Shown here: positions 38,155-48,717 of the stretch, piece by piece
Position numbering within the stretch: position 1 is the first letter of the stretch
How the letters are laid out: each line of letters opens with the position of its first letter
Assembly: GCA_000320545.1 (NCBI GenBank)
Contig: ADNK01000824.1
Span: 1 to 64,000 of the forward strand
Reading direction: 5' to 3'
Length of the DNA stretch: 64,000 nucleotides
Source of the DNA: Bigelowiella natans CCMP2755
Lineage: Eukaryota; Cercozoa; Chlorarachniophyceae
Made by a program: the position numbers and the translations under genes
The notes under the pieces: generated by a model
Told to the model about the DNA's origin: nothing
The model's input: only the letters and a program-made list of their open reading frames with translations
Databases searched by the model: none

Positions 38155-38206
38155 AAAACAGGAAATTGTCGTTCCTAAGGAGGTCCAAAACACAATTTCC
38201 TGTTTT
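38155..38206. repeat. Perfect 15-bp inverted repeat
   Basis: AAAACAGGAAATTGT at 38155-38169 pairs perfectly with ACAATTTCCTGTTTT at 38192-38206, leaving a 22-base loop. It is 82 bases after the stop of the coiled-coil gene, so it would be in the 3' UTR if transcribed. Confidence 0.85.
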
Positions 38207-38652
38207 GAAATGCATCAATGAGTCCGACATAGCACCCCTTGCAGTTCTGGAAATATTTTTACCCGTTTGTAAATCTGCATGAATGTGGAGCTCCGGATGG
38301 CTCAATTGTGCACAATGTCACATTAACAGAGAGAAAAAAAACAATCGTTCGATCGTTGAGTTTTAGTTCTCATATGTGCACGTCTACTAGTTGTGTGTAC
38401 ATGTAGCGCAAGGCTATGTAAATAGAGCAACATTTGATTCAAATGAGTAGTCAGCACAGCGTATGACTAGTACGTAGCACATGGCCACGCTATAAGCAGT
38501 GTTTTCACTTCACAAAGAAAGGCTACGACGCGCGTAAAGACTGAATGCCGTACACTTCGTGCACGTGCCCTTATAGTTGTATGGGATGCACCCTCCGGCC
38601 TACCCTCAATATAATGATATGCTGTGTACGTACGTTGTCGTTAGAGAGCAGG

Positions 38653-38721
38653 GATAATAGACACAGCAATACACAATATATATATTATATATAGAGTGTA
38701 TTGCATGTCTATCATAGGGTA
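38653..38721. repeat. Imperfect foldback with AT-rich loop
   Basis: An arm containing ATAGACACAGCAATACAC at 38657-38674 is matched, with small differences, by an inverted copy (GTGTATTGCATGTCTAT) at 38696-38712 across a loop of TA repeats. It resembles a small MITE-like foldback or a structured RNA stem. No flanking target duplication could be fixed. Confidence 0.6.
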
Positions 38722-39929
38722 GTAGTATTTGTTCACATATTGTGGCCAGAGTCTATGAAGATCGATCCATTTATTAGCATGCGCAACCAATAATTATATA
38801 CAGTGTGTCACAGCGCCGCCCGCTTTAAACGATATATATAGCTGCTAGCACGTAAGAATGCCGGCTGGTCATCACTTGTTATAAATCAAAAGACAAAGCG
38901 CTCTCCAAGCGTGATAATGATTATAATGGCGCCTTTTTTTTCCGCAATCGTGCGTATTATATTTATGCAAAAGCATTTTTATAGATTTGGCAACGTGTGA
39001 TACGATACGCGGGTAACTAATAAAATAGATGCACTATCTCGGCGGGTCGATGTTGATGCGATGAGCCTCTCCAGATCGGCATCGATCCGTTTCACAGCCG
39101 AATGCGAATGAACCACCCAATTGAAGTTTTTCACCGAACATTATTTGGGACGATTCCGACCTACATTGTTATGATGTTCAGGGATAAGTGGTGTGCCCGC
39201 ATAATGCATCATTATTTTGGTACTGCCAGAGTATGCGCTCAATTGCGCGTCTGATATACCAAACATGCATGCCACATGTATGCACGTCTGTATGTAAATA
39301 GGGAGAGAAGAGAGAGAGAGAGAAAGAGAGAGAAGAAAAAGACAATAAAGGAATATGCATCATCAGATATGTGCCGATGTATAGGAACACAGCACCTCCA
39401 TATTGTGAATAATCGAACGAGGAGCGTTAATCTGTCGCACCTCTGTAATAAATGTATGATGATAAAACAACGACGATGCGATTATTCCAACTCCAAAACA
39501 TCTAACATAGAGTTGAGGAAATATCATTGACCACCTTGGCATATTGCACAGTAGTGGCAAAAGCAATGGAATAAGCAGTCTTCGCACATTGACCCCTGCG
39601 TTAATGTTCCACAACAATAAGACAAAACGTCCGCAAAGCAATTGTGCTGCTTTCTTGTAGCGGTTGGAAGGAAGAGTATGGCTTCCACATGATGGCTCAA
39701 TGATGTCTTATGTTCGCCTTTGTGTGGAAACATATTTAACATATATTGACAGCTACTACTACTACTACTACTACTTCTACTACAACCCGTATGTCGTACA
39801 CGGCCCGAACAGCTTGGCGTCCGCGTGCCCCGATGATAAATAAGAAGAGAAGGCACATCCACAGCACCACTTGCTGATTTAAATACATACACAACATCAA
39901 AGCTCTGAGGACTTCGTTCCCCATTCTAT

Positions 39930-39969
<40 letters not shown>

Positions 39970-40929
39970 GAAGTAGGAGGAACAGCATGAGTACTGCGGT
40001 CGTCCTTTATTGCATTGAGTAGAGGGGATATATGCGGAGTGATCTCATTGAGCTGCGAAACGAAATTAGCTGATAAGGTTTCTAGTGTATACCCAGTTGG
40101 ATCGTGCGATGGCGACAAAGATGAAGATGATCATCAAAATCCTGTGATATGCAACACATTGGTGTTTTCTACGGAACACTGTTCGATGTTGATGTTTGGG
40201 AATTGCCGCCCTCGCCTCACAGGCAGCTCAAAGGCGGGACTAGGGAATCAAGCAGATTGGACGACTTACCAAGGGAATCCGTATACTATAAGGGCTAAAT
40301 GAAACCTGTCAAATGTTAAGAGCATACAGCATAAGGCACTTAATATTCTCCAAAGCAGACAGAAAAAGATCTATATTCGGTGAGATTCACATTATTACGA
40401 TTGGTGGTTGACGGCTGCAGCGACAGTGGCCCAGGCGTGCGGAGTCGCACAGCACACCCAGATACCTAAGGGTGGTGATCATATCCATCATATCATACCT
40501 CAGGGTGGTGATCATATCCAGCTTCTCAATTTCGGCCTTGGTTGGCTTCCATTGTAGATGCTCACGTTTCGAATATCTTCGAAAAAAGAAAATGGAATGC
40601 CTATCTGTGATTTTTGTGTGGCCGTCGTGTTGATGGATTCTCACAGATGTTTGCGTCGTCGCAGCAGGAAAGCACTGAGGAGCTCCAACGCTCCTCCTGA
40701 TCATCAGCTCTGTCGTTGGACCGCGCTACTGTGCCAGTCCATCCGTCTAAGCAGTTATGCGCCAGTTCATATGATCGAGCGTACAGATGAATTTTAAGAT
40801 CCCCGTAGTCGCGATGCACGCACGAAAAGGAGAAAGAAGATATTCACATTAGGACACGAGAGGGCTTGCCAGAAATCATGCATAGCACACACGCACACAC
40901 ATTAAACTTATGTTATAAGTTTTGTTGCA

Positions 40930-41518
40930 GATGAACCGACTTCTTAAAACACGGGAAGGGTCCACAGGGCGTGCTACAGCTATTTGATTTTCTGGAAGTC
41001 TTCTGGTTAAAGCACTCGGAGGCTGGTTGTGTATGATGTAGCCTACTTCTCCTCCGTAAGGTGCCGACTCTCGAGAATGGTTTTGGGTTTGTGTGTCAGA
41101 TTCAGGGCTGTTTGCCAAGTATCCATCGTCGGTCTTATCAACAATGAAAGTAGCAAAGAGGTTAGGGGAGTGCGGGAGGGAGAAGAGCATGTTGTATTTT
41201 ATACGCTTAACGTATTCAGAGGTTCTGAAATTTAAGTCGCGCAGATATTTTAGTGTGCATTGCATATCTTTTCTCGTAGATGTAATGAGTTGTTGTACAT
41301 GCAGAAACGATGTTTTATGGACTAAGTTCTCCTCATCTCAGAATCACAGCTTAGAGTAGTATACGCACCGTCGCGTCGAGTGGCCGTGCGGCTACAACCA
41401 CAGGGGACAAGGCTGGGTTGACCGCGTTGTCATGATTCTTCGTCTCCCTAAAAGCCTGAGCGTAAATCATGGGAAGTGGCGTCGCAGTGTTCCCTGTGGG
41501 GGAGGTTCGCTGTTGCAT
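40930..41518 (-). CDS. Weakly supported hypothetical gene (two exons seen)
   Basis: Exon 1 is 41518-41369 (ATG at 41516-41518, MQQRTSPTGNTATPLPMIYA), with a GTGCGT donor in phase 0. Exon 2 begins at 41133 after a pyrimidine-rich acceptor and continues the frame (TDDGYLANSPESDTQTQNHS ... QPPSALTRRLPENQIAVARP) to about 40935. The encoded protein is hydrophilic and looks disordered. I could not define its end; more exons may lie between 39500 and 40820. Function unknown. It diverges from the secreted-protein gene at 42108, with 589 bases between. Confidence 0.4.
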
Positions 41519-42107
41519 GGTGGAGGAGGGGGTTAAAGCATGAGCAGCAAGCTTGCAGGAAGGAGCTTTCTCACTGGGTCGACGATGCCGATTTACCCCA
41601 GGTAGGATTCATCATTTTGTGAATTGCAGCCACTCTACTCCACCGTTCCGTAGTCTGCTGATTGTTATCGGAGGAGGAGAGGAGAGGAGGAGGAGGAGGA
41701 GGATGGATGGATCTGTGTGAGGATGTTGCAACAGGAAGAACTTCGTAAATGTACATGGGAATACACACATATATCAAGGCGAATATACAACCGCGACATC
41801 ATCCGTACATTGTCGCGATGTTGAAACCAGAAACGTCTTCTTGGAAAAAAGATCATCGATCGATCGTCGTACGTCTGGATCTACTACGAGCTGGAGAAAT
41901 CGGAAACGACGCTGCTGGTCTGGAAACTGACGACGGGAAACGACGAGCATGCATGCATGCATGGTGGTGGTGGTGGTTTCGAGACGCGTGCTGTAACTGG
42001 GTACTTTGTTCACACTTCCCCGAGTCGTTCCGTGGAATAAATAACACATAGAGGCCCTCCCAGATTTGCATTGCCGACGTGTGCGTGGTTGGGAACAAAA
42101 CCCTCTT
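41519..42107. other. Divergent intergenic region
   Basis: Upstream of the secreted-protein gene. It holds a purine-rich GGAGGA repeat (41668-41703) and a GCATGCATGCATGCATGG run near 41947-41964. Open minus-strand frames here are short and show no family. No gene called. Confidence 0.5.
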
Positions 42108-43751
42108 ATGGCGCTTCTCCCTCTTTTCTTCCTTTCCATTACGATTCACGCGGCGGGCATCCTTTCGAATGACGATAGCCCTGTGGTGGCGCTAATGGAA
42201 CGCGACGCAAACATCCTGGCGCTCTGGCAAATCGAGGCGATAGACGACGACCATAATGCATAGTTCATCTACACGAGGGATCAGCTTCAAAAGGTTATGC
42301 ACTGTCTTTATTCATCTGCACTAATTCGATATGATTTAATTTATTTGTACACTTATATCCATTAAATGTTTACAATGTGTATTCCATTTTTACATCATGT
42401 AGATCGCTGAGTTGTTTCCATCCGAGCTCACAAGCTGGACCAGTGTCGTGAGTGATAAGAGGAAAGTGGAGATTCTCTACTCAATCCTGAACGTAACTGA
42501 GGCGTTAATGAGCACGATGCCATCTATCTCCAACCTGGAAAAATGGCAAAAGAAACGGATCAAGCACATCGAGTCAATTCGCAGCCGGCACCAGAAGAAC
42601 CCGGAACTGCCGATCCGCAACGCTATTCCAAAGTGGTATCACGGGTTTTTTTTACAGCCACCTAGACGAGTCCCTCAAGCAAAAGGAGGTGCGGCCCGAT
42701 AACGGCTTCGCCTTCAATTTTTCTACGATTTGGGTCGACCACAAACCTAATCAGCTCTACAAGCCGTACTGGTTATCGCTAGACTGGGAGCTCGAGAAGC
42801 GGAACCTCACCTACAGCTTATATCCTTTTGAGAACGACGGCTTTAAATCTTCGTGGTACCTCGCCTTCGAGCCAGACCCGACAATTCCCCTCTTCGTTTC
42901 CGACGGGTCAATTGAATGCGTGGATTGGATTGTTGAGGACGAGTCCCATATTGCCAATTTCACCCTATTACTAGACAAGTACCTCAGCCCAGCTGAGCAA
43001 AAGGCGGTCTTAAATTCAGTAGTATTTTCTGATGAAGCTAGACTGCAGGATGTAATTATAAAGCTAGCTCGGGTCTATAGCTTCGATCGTGCTAATCTCG
43101 TCTCAGAAGTTACTGTACTACCCCTTTGGACAAATTATTCCCCAGCGAATTATCCGGTGGTTCACGGTTTCAATTGGTGTGCAGCAAAAATTTGCTTAAA
43201 TGGAGCGTCGTCTCCCGACAATCTCGCAACATCGTTGGGCTCTCTTCGTCGAGGTGATATCATACGGACATGGGGCTATGGGGACGAAATATCCAGTAAA
43301 TTACCAAAGTTCATGCTTGTCCTATCGCTCCTCCTCCTCCTCCTCCTCCTCCTCCTCCTCCTCGTCTTCGATTGATGCGACGGAGGGACTTCTGCTCGTG
43401 GTAGATGTAACGCTCGATGTGGACACGGTCCATTGCAAGACAGACTACTTCACTCGACAGGTGTTGGTGCGCCGAGTGTCCGAGGGAGACTTCCTGGCGA
43501 ACAGCACTCATATTCCAACCACAGCCTTCTCTGCCCGAAGTATTCGATTCAATTCGAAGGCCGTGGGTGTGGTGCAGCTGTTTGGTACTGTACCAGAATC
43601 TGTGCTGAATAGGACTGACATTGACATCAACGTTTTGATTGCTGACGGTAAATGGGAGGACAGCGTGGCTTCATTCCCGTACGAAGCATGGGGCTGGGAA
43701 TGTGGTTCTTCCTTCTGTCTGTCGCTGTGGTCAAATCAGGAACCCTCCTAG
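42108..43751 (+). CDS. Secreted N-glycoprotein of unknown family, reading frame disturbed
   Basis: Starts with ATG at 42108 and a clear signal peptide (MALLPLFFLSITIHAAG). The frame meets TAG at 42261-42263, yet coding-like sequence continues in the same frame (FIYTRDQLQK to 42293, then a phase-0 intron to IAELFPSELTSW at 42403). At 42636-42657 the frame shifts by one. This is either a 22-nt GT-AG intron or an indel in a T8 run. The downstream frame is long and coherent (WLSLDWELEKRNLTYSLYP, SSWYLAFEPDPTIPLF, FNWCAAKICLNGASS) and, after an intron near 43294-43386, ends ECGSSFCLSLWSNQEPS (TAG 43749-43751). Several N-glycosylation sites (NLT, NFS, NFT, NYS, NST, NRT) and paired Cys fit an exported protein; no membrane span. 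Either an expressed gene with odd splicing or a recent pseudogene. Confidence 0.65.
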
Positions 43752-44029
43752 TGTGCAATCTACACACAAACAAATGACTGCAAATATGACAGCTACAGAT
43801 TGTTTACTATATGACATGTCAGATCATTTCATTGCCTCACGTGTAGCAGACTAGCAGAGCACACACATGCTAGAATTGCAAAACATATGACCACGTAATG
43901 AGTTTAGCTGGTGATGTTTCATTGCAACGATGCGCAGCTGTAACAATCTATCTGACACTCATTCAACTGTGACACCACGAAATGTGCACGAATGCATGCA
44001 TGCACACATGTGCGTTTTTTGCAACACAC

Positions 44030-44066
<37 letters not shown>

Positions 44067-44769
44067 AGCATGTGTCGTTCATTGTGTGCTCATTGTGAAT
44101 GCAACGTGTGCAAATTCAAACAGATGCCTGACCTGCATGGAACACGATGCTAATGACAAAATGCTAGTGACTCGCAAACAGGTCGGTCGCCCCTTCAAGG
44201 AGGAGAATGCGACATCATTGCGTGCGTGTGACAACGTGAATTGAGTGAGTTGAATCAAAGTGAACGGCAAGCAAAGAGCAGGTTGAATGCTCGGGTGCCA
44301 ATACCTCTATTACGCATTGATGACATGAATGAATGAAGAAGTAGAAAAACTGATTCAATGAAGAAAAGAAAGAAAGAAACAAGTGAACATACCCAACGGA
44401 ATGTAAGTGTGTGATGTGGGCATCCATGAATGAAGTCGGACACTTAAACTTTTAGACGCTTTCTCCTAATTCATGTGCTTTGTCATGTCGCAGATAGAAA
44501 ATCCTCATTAAAATTTTCAATGATGCTTCATGAATGAGTGAGCTTGTACTTTTTTGGTTCTCTGAACGGAGTGGATATTTGTTCTACGACATCATGATGT
44601 GCTGGTCAAAAAATGTCAGTTACTGCGCGTTGTCGCTACCAAAGACGACCAGTGCTGAAGGGGGACACTTTCATGGAGTCAGCCTTAACAAAACGTCCGT
44701 AATACGGATACCGCTCACCCAGGGCTGCGAAAAGATTCCCAATAGATCACCCAAAAGTGAAGATTGTGA
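43752..44769. other. Intergenic, 3' flank of secreted-protein gene, word-rich texture
   Basis: Between two plus-strand genes. 43750-44300 is rich in GCATGC, ACATG, CACACATG and GCAACG words, with a (GT)n run at about 44029-44066. The part nearest the membrane-protein gene (44500-44769) lacks the texture and should hold its promoter. Confidence 0.6.
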
Positions 44770-45486
44770 ATGGCTAAGTCGGTGGCGCCCACTCTGCCAC
44801 CATGCTTGCTCATTCTACTGGCCGTGGGAAGCAATGTGGTCTTGGTGGAGTCTGAGTCGGTGAATGTTGATGTTCGCAACACGTTCGAGAACACCAGCTA
44901 TCATTTATTGGCACGAGATCAGAAGGATTTATTTAAAAGTTGCTATAAGTCCTCCATTGCAAACGTGTTTTCCCTCACACCAGACAGAGACATACATATA
45001 TCGAAAATTCAGGAACCTAGCACCGAAGTCTATGCTAGAGTCAGCACCCCCACGTTAACAGATGCAGAAGGTCTCGCTGCTTTGATAGAGAAACGTCCAG
45101 ACTTAATATTTTCTGATCTAAATGGATTCAATGTTACTACATACGGGTTGCCTACAAATTCAAAAGCTGAAATTCGAAAGGAAAAGAAAAAGGATAAAAC
45201 CAACAATGAGGATAAGGTTCTGATCGCCACCATGGTAGCAATTTTCGGAGTATCAGGCCTGATTATAGCAGGACTGTCGTACATATACTTCATAATGAAT
45301 AATGAGTTCGTGCGCATACATCCTGAAGGTGCTTCAGAAGAAGAACTTGGTACTGCTAGCCCCTTTGAAGAAAAAAGCTTCGCTGGATTTGACCAGGCCA
45401 GACTTGGATCAACTTCAGAGGATTCCCCTAAAAAAAGGAATGCAACGGGAAGCCATATTCATCCGTTTAGTAAATCTGCGCGATAA
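44770..45486 (+). CDS. Single-pass type I membrane protein with SEA-like ectodomain
   Basis: Intronless 238-residue frame from ATG at 44770 to TAA. A signal peptide (PPCLLILLAVGSNVVLVESE) covers residues 10-29. The ectodomain of about 120 residues has NTS and NVTT glycosylation sites. Its pattern (LFKSCYKSSIANVFSL, ISKIQEPSTEVYARVST, LAALIEKRPDLIF) resembles SEA-like folds in general outline only. A lysine-rich juxtamembrane stretch (RKEKKKDKTNNEDK) precedes one membrane helix (LIATMVAIFGVSGLIIAGLS) at about residues 154-173. The cytoplasmic tail of about 65 residues is Glu/Ser-rich. It follows the secreted glycoprotein on the same strand, about 1 kb away. Role unknown; a surface receptor or adhesion protein is possible. 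Confidence 0.8.
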   Translation: MAKSVAPTLPPCLLILLAVGSNVVLVESESVNVDVRNTFENTSYHLLARDQKDLFKSCYKSSIANVFSLTPDRDIHISKIQEPSTEVYARVSTPTLTDAEGLAALIEKRPDLIFSDLNGFNVTTYGLPTNSKAEIRKEKKKDKTNNEDKVLIATMVAIFGVSGLIIAGLSYIYFIMNNEFVRIHPEGASEEELGTASPFEEKSFAGFDQARLGSTSEDSPKKRNATGSHIHPFSKSAR

Positions 45487-46173
45487 TTTAACATGACATG
45501 AATTGAATTTTTTAACTCGCGCGAAAATTATTTTGAAGATCATCGTTATTTCGAGCATGTCTACATGATTGGTAATGTAGTAAAGCATTGTTTGGTTCTA
45601 TATATGAAATGAATGTGATGCTTAATCACAAATCTCCGGTCCAGTATTATCAGTTTCTCTCGTCATATTGTATCATGATCGCACTACGTACTAAAGACAC
45701 ATCATTTGGGGTGGATCATCGCATCATCAATGCAATGCACTGAGCGTTCCTGCTTGCAAGTGACAGTTCAATGGCTGCTGATGACTTGCTTTTGACGCAG
45801 AGTGCAGTGTGCGAATGCAATGCGATGCGATGAATGACCATAGATGAACAATGTGGCAGCGACATTGGCGCCCTGTGATCACTCTATAAGCATTGTTGGC
45901 CCGAAACCCGAACGAAACCGTAGAAAGATAAGCTAAGTGTGCGTGCAGCCGCGCACGTCGCGGGAAAACGTGATGCTGCCATCATGCAAAATGTGCGGCG
46001 AAAACGCAATTTTCTGGCAGCAATGACATCTAGAACATGCCTACGTACCGCATGAGATTATAAGATATATGACAATTTCTGCTTATGTACTGTGCATTGG
46101 CTGCATCGCACGAGATCGAGTACGGCAACATGTTTTTTATAAATTCCGACTTTTGCTTGCTTCACCGAACAAA
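45487..46173. other. Convergent intergenic region, word-rich texture
   Basis: 3' flanks of the membrane-protein gene and the MMADHC-like gene. The stretch 45650-46060 is rich in GCATC, GCAATGC, CATGC and TGCGATGCG words. No gene seen. Confidence 0.6.
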
Positions 46174-46560
46174 TCAAATTTCTCCAGACTTTTCTTCGGT
46201 TTTTTGCTGAAAGGAGCTCTCGACCCACTTTATTGCCTTTTGAATCTGTTCTAAAGGCGCAACTGTAAACATCGAAGCTGGATATATGCGCTGTCCCCAC
46301 CTGCAAATAGAGTTGTTTCTAGATCATGATCTGTTCGATGCACTGCAAAAGTAGTATTTTACCTTGGATGCAAGATGACCTTGCACATTCCAACTTGCTG
46401 AAATTTGTACCGCAGTAACAATTGCATGCCCTCGACTTCATTGTACGTGGAGCTTCCCTGCGTCCCAAGAACAGGGTAGCCGGAGCATGGATCTATGTAA
46501 TCCGCCCAGTAGCCAGCCTCACTTCCGAAACACAAAACAGACATAAGATCAACAAAACTA

Positions 46561-46598
<38 letters not shown>

Positions 46599-47599
46599 TA
46601 GCGATGAATGTTTAATATTGAACTGTACATCAGTTTGCTACACACAGCTTGAGACCACGCATAGAAGCTCTTAAGGAGGTTGTCCTAAGAAGATAAAAGC
46701 GGTCACGGCGATGATCATTCGAACTCAAGCTCGAGATGGAAATGTACCTTCTCTTTCTCAGCTGATTCTGTGAACTCCAGCATGTCACAACTTTTCGAAA
46801 AGAAGATAACATTAAGCAGGAATAAATATAGAATACTCTTGCATTGATAGTATAACCTGCAGTGTTGGAAAGTAGGAATGCACACTAAGTTCGGAAGATC
46901 CTGATTCGGGGTGAAAAATAGTAACACATTCGATAGGTCAGTTATTTTTCCGACTTTAATACGACGGACGGTGTTAAAGGCAAGTTTTTGTGGCACCTTA
47001 TCTCCTTTCTCATTCTTTATCTTCTTGAAAAGGTCAGGAAAAATCTGCTTGCAATGCCTCTTGATTATCGAATGGAGGGTATGGATCGAGTATTCAATCT
47101 AAGGGATAAATTTGGTCTCAGTCAATTAATACAGATTAGGATGGAACAAATTTAAGAGCGATGAACTGCATTATGGTATACGAAGGATCTGGTCTGAAAC
47201 CTCAATTTTCCCTATCGTCTCAGCACCAGCAAACTTGTCTTTGCATTCCTAATTAATTTTAGACCCCCACACCTCAGCTTATGCTCGTAGTAGAATGGGA
47301 AAACGTACCAATGCGGTACCCTTCAGCTTGAAAGGGACTTTGTAGGTGCAAGAAAGCGTGGGCTTCTGGAGAACCTGACACCTGGCTTTCTTTGGCTTCG
47401 AAGATGGCACCTCTTCCTTCTTGCCGTCATCTTCTTTTCGCTTCTCAAGCTTTTTCTGCAAAGAATATGGACTACATTTTAGCGATTATGAATCGGGTCT
47501 TAGCTTCGAGCGGTTGGGCCGCCCCTCCTCCATCCTAGCTACTACCACTTCTTCTTGTTGGCCCTCCATTTGTTGTACCCCCCTCGTCGGTTCCACCAT
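46174..47599 (-). CDS. MMADHC: MMADHC-like (cblD) cobalamin-trafficking protein
   Basis: Adapter that hands processed vitamin B12 from MMACHC to methionine synthase and methylmalonyl-CoA mutase routes. The conserved C-terminal domain reads GYWADYIDPCSGYPVLGT, YNEVEGMQLLLRYKFQQVGM, CKVILHPRWGQRIYPASMF, ending EEKSGEI with TGA at 46174-46176. The first of these motifs is the family hallmark (human form: GYWADFIDPSSG). Upstream exons supply FPDLFKKIKNEKGDKVPQKL, NVLLFFTPNQDLPNLVCIPT and SCDMLEFTESAEKEK plus LLKSFYAWSQAVC, matching the family order. Short exons near 47206-47253 and 47310-47456 form a lysine-rich N-terminus. A small first exon with ATG at 47599 (MVEPTRGVQQ) joins in phase 0 but is a guess. 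An (AT)n run at 46562-46594 lies in an intron. Confidence 0.83.
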
Positions 47600-47739
47600 C
47601 AAGACAGCTACGATGTTTGTATAGATGTTTCTACATTAAATATTTTACTCATCAAGAAAAGTCGATATCCAGGAGCAACACATACAATAACTTTTCTAGA
47701 ATTTCGATGTGATGAAAACATTAGGTATATTCCATATTA

Positions 47740-48284
47740 TAAAATGGTCTGAAATTGGACGCTGATGGTGATTACTGACAGCTTAAATCTAATTGTAGTC
47801 CGCCCCCAATCTTGAGCAAGGGGATTCTTGTTGTGGAAGAAGCTCTCCTACTTTCTCTACTCACGGGTGAAAAGCTCTGCTCGGACAACAGAACGTCAAC
47901 AACGGCATAGAACCCCAAAACAGATTCTCCAACATTATGGCTGCTCCCTGCAAATGCCCCGCCTCCTCCAGATAGATCATAATGTACTACCGTTCTTCGC
48001 GCAAATGTGTGTTCTTGAGATAACTGCTCTAACGCTACAGGCAAGAAGTTTCCTACTCATGCCAGCTAATGAGGAAACGCAGGCTGGTGAGAGTTTCGGT
48101 GGATATCAGAACTTGGAAGTAATGATATAATGATGGCGACATCTTCCCAGAATTTTTCTTTTGAATAACTCTTGGCTATTAAATCAAAAAGAGTGAAGCC
48201 TGAAGATATCGCGTTGGAGTCTACCGCAAAGAAATTTGCACTTGAAGGGAAAAGGTGTGGTATTAGATATCTACGCCTTCCCAA
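47740..48284 (-). CDS. Unassigned minus-strand exons
   Basis: Two coding-like blocks. One runs from an acceptor near 48022 (TGCCTGTAG) to a strong GTGAGT donor near 47870 and reads ALEQLSQEHTFARRTVVHYD then SGGGGAFAGSSHNVGESVLG. The other, near 48120-48245, reads NAISSGFTLFDLIAKSYSKE. They may belong to one gene lying between the MMADHC-like gene and the plus-strand basic gene at 48718. I cannot name the family, fix the start or find the stop with confidence. Confidence 0.4.
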
Positions 48285-48717
48285 CTCTCTAACATGCCTT
48301 TATTGGTTTTAAGATTATCCTCATTCCACTCCCTGTACCTTCTTACTCCTGTTATTGCATCCCACTGATCTCATAAATCCCGGCATCAACATTAGTGGCT
48401 CTAGGAAGTATCAAATCAGGTGGGTTCACAGAGTTGTAAGATGGCGGGGATCGAGCAACAATATCACTCTTTGACTTTTTCACAGGTTTTCCTACCCTCC
48501 TGGGGTGTGTGTGCGAGTCTCGAAGGACTATAAATTGAGCCTAAAAGGTCTGCGACGCAAACTATAATGAACAAAAGTAATTTGACGTTCTTGGTCACAA
48601 GCACAAGCACTGTCGAACCTTGATCATTGTCAGTAAATATTGCCTTATTATATCCTCCTTTTCCCCCTCCAATCACCCATAGATGGGATACTCACCGCAA
48701 ATCTCCCTGTGGCAAAG

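Larger units (their letters stand above)
38074..40924. other. Long intergenic region with foldbacks; possible minus-strand exons
   Basis: After the coiled-coil gene stop. Two inverted repeats lie at 38155-38206 and 38653-38721. The stretch 38280-39300 has the GCATG/ACATGT/CTAGC texture. From 39500 to 40900 minus-strand frames look partly protein-like (for example WKPTKAEIEKLDMITTLRY near 40500-40550, with an 11-residue tandem duplication) and could be downstream exons of the weak gene at 40930-41518. I could not join them. A (GA)n tract is at about 39931-39965. Confidence 0.45.

Noticed and set aside
42261-42263. Reassigned TAG codon
   Set aside because: Other genes here end normally at TAG, TAA or TGA with no internal TAG that I noticed, so a genome-wide code change is not supported.
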